Source of the DNA: Steinernema hermaphroditum
Lineage: Eukaryota > Nematoda > Chromadorea > Rhabditida > Steinernematidae
Length of the DNA stretch: 64,000 bases
Reading direction: 5' to 3'
Assembly (NCBI GenBank): GCA_030435675.1
Contig: CM059624.1
Span: 2,814,769 to 2,878,768, forward strand
In this document: positions 63,378 through 64,000 of the stretch, piece by piece
Position numbering within the stretch: position 1 is the stretch's first letter
Layout of the letters: every line of letters begins with the position of its first letter
The notes under the pieces: model-generated
Told to the model about the DNA's origin: nothing
Databases searched by the model: none
What the model saw: the letters and a program-made list of their open reading frames with translations, nothing else
Translations under genes and position numbers: made by a program

Positions 63378-64000
63378 TTACACAATAGTCTTAAATGATA
63401 CCCATGGGCTATTTCTCTTCCAACGGACTTTGCTTAGCCTACTCCGGTGAACGACTGTGACCTTCTCATTCATAAATTCATTGCGCAAAGCTCGCGCTTC
63501 ATCACTACATATATCCTGATTAGGCAGGCCGAATTTAAAGTGCCTTTCAAACCCTCTATCCGATTTCCTCCAGAAGTCCAATAACCTCTCAAGAAATGTG
63601 GTAGACAGATTCGTGAAGTTTTCGTTCTCGCGCATTCTTAAAAACGACAATCTTCCGCCGTTAACAATCGTAGCAAAAATGTCGTCTTCTAAGTCGAATG
63701 CAGCGGCTTGGTTCCGAACGCGCGAGACGGATAAGTACGTGAGCGTGTTCCTTTTAATAATGCGTCCCAGCCATACAGGAAACTGTGAAGAGGTGTTAAA
63801 CGTACATTCGTAAATCTCCAGTTCGGACACGTAGTGAGGCCAAAAGTTCGTGAAGTGGCTGTCAAAGCCGGAAACCTGTGCCACTCTCATCTTCTCTATG
63901 AAGACTACGTTCAAGAAGGCCTGAAAATCATTCTTCGTGCAAGCTTCCTTGAACCATGATGGATTTCCGATATAATCTCCGCGCACGTGGAGAAAAGAGC
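63378..64000 (-). CDS. nematode F-box-like family member, C-terminal part (runs off the window)
   Basis: The minus frame is open from near the window edge to a stop at 63378: DFQAFLNVVFIEKM, SGFDSHFTNFWPH, LEIYECTFNTSSQFPVWLG, FWRKSDRGFERHF, ending WVSFKTIV. It closely matches 17880-18438 (about two residues in three), and its upstream exon must lie beyond base 64000. No stop interrupts it, so this copy, unlike that at 17560, may be intact. The leucine-rich, repeat-like pattern suggests a substrate-binding domain, but the family is not identified with certainty. Confidence 0.6.
   Translation of the reverse strand, partial: SFLHVRGDYIGNPSWFKEACTKNDFQAFLNVVFIEKMRVAQVSGFDSHFTNFWPHYVSELEIYECTFNTSSQFPVWLGRIIKRNTLTYLSVSRVRNQAAAFDLEDDIFATIVNGGRLSFLRMRENENFTNLSTTFLERLLDFWRKSDRGFERHFKFGLPNQDICSDEARALRNEFMNEKVTVVHRSRLSKVRWKRNSPWVSFKTIV

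Overview
This is nuclear DNA of a nematode. The evidence is a cuticle collagen, a cuticlin-type ZP protein, a CUB-like secreted protein, a nematode-type lysosomal lipase and an expanded family of multi-exon seven-transmembrane chemoreceptors. Introns are very short, mostly 38-50 bp with GT...AG ends. No species can be named from the sequence alone. All multi-exon models below were read by eye from homologous reading frames and splice signals, so inner exon edges are approximate.

Layout. 0.3-1.8 kb: acid lipase (-). 2.7-3.9 kb: ZP-domain protein (+). 4.1-4.4 kb: a mosaic of gene fragments and a dispersed repeat. 5.1-10.3 kb: a multi-CUB-like secreted or anchored protein (+), with an inverted duplication in its first intron, an 0.8 kb intron and a possible frameshift. 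10.8-12.9 kb: an MFS/GLUT-type sugar transporter (-). 13-17.5 kb: repeats plus a tRNA-Leu. 17.5-18.4 kb: a damaged member of a nematode F-box-like family. 18.7-23.5 kb: two tandem M14 zinc carboxypeptidases (-). 24.3-26.2 kb: a collagen pseudogene fragment beside an intact cuticle collagen (+). 26.36-29.37 kb: a compact BEL/Pao-type LTR element (-) with near-identical LTRs and a 5-bp target duplication, carrying gag and only the start of pol.

30-61.6 kb is dominated by eight members of one six-exon 7TM receptor family (five in a row on -, then +, -, +). Between them lie tRNA-Ala, a tRNA-Ser nested in a receptor intron, a RING/B-box protein, a protein related to the N-terminal module of metazoan PEP-synthase-like proteins, a ~520 bp foldback element and several dispersed repeat families. 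The last 2.5 kb hold a small secreted cysteine-containing peptide gene and two more pieces of the F-box-like family.

The genes are not an operon-like pathway. The window looks like a fast-evolving chromosomal-arm environment: extracellular or digestive enzymes, surface and cuticle proteins and chemoreceptors that duplicate locally, with relics of the same genes scattered among young and old mobile elements. The main items for a second look are the gag-only BEL element with two CCHC arrays, the receptor cluster with its insertion-prone intron 2, the inverted duplication inside the CUB gene, the carboxypeptidase gene-conversion tract and the foldback element.
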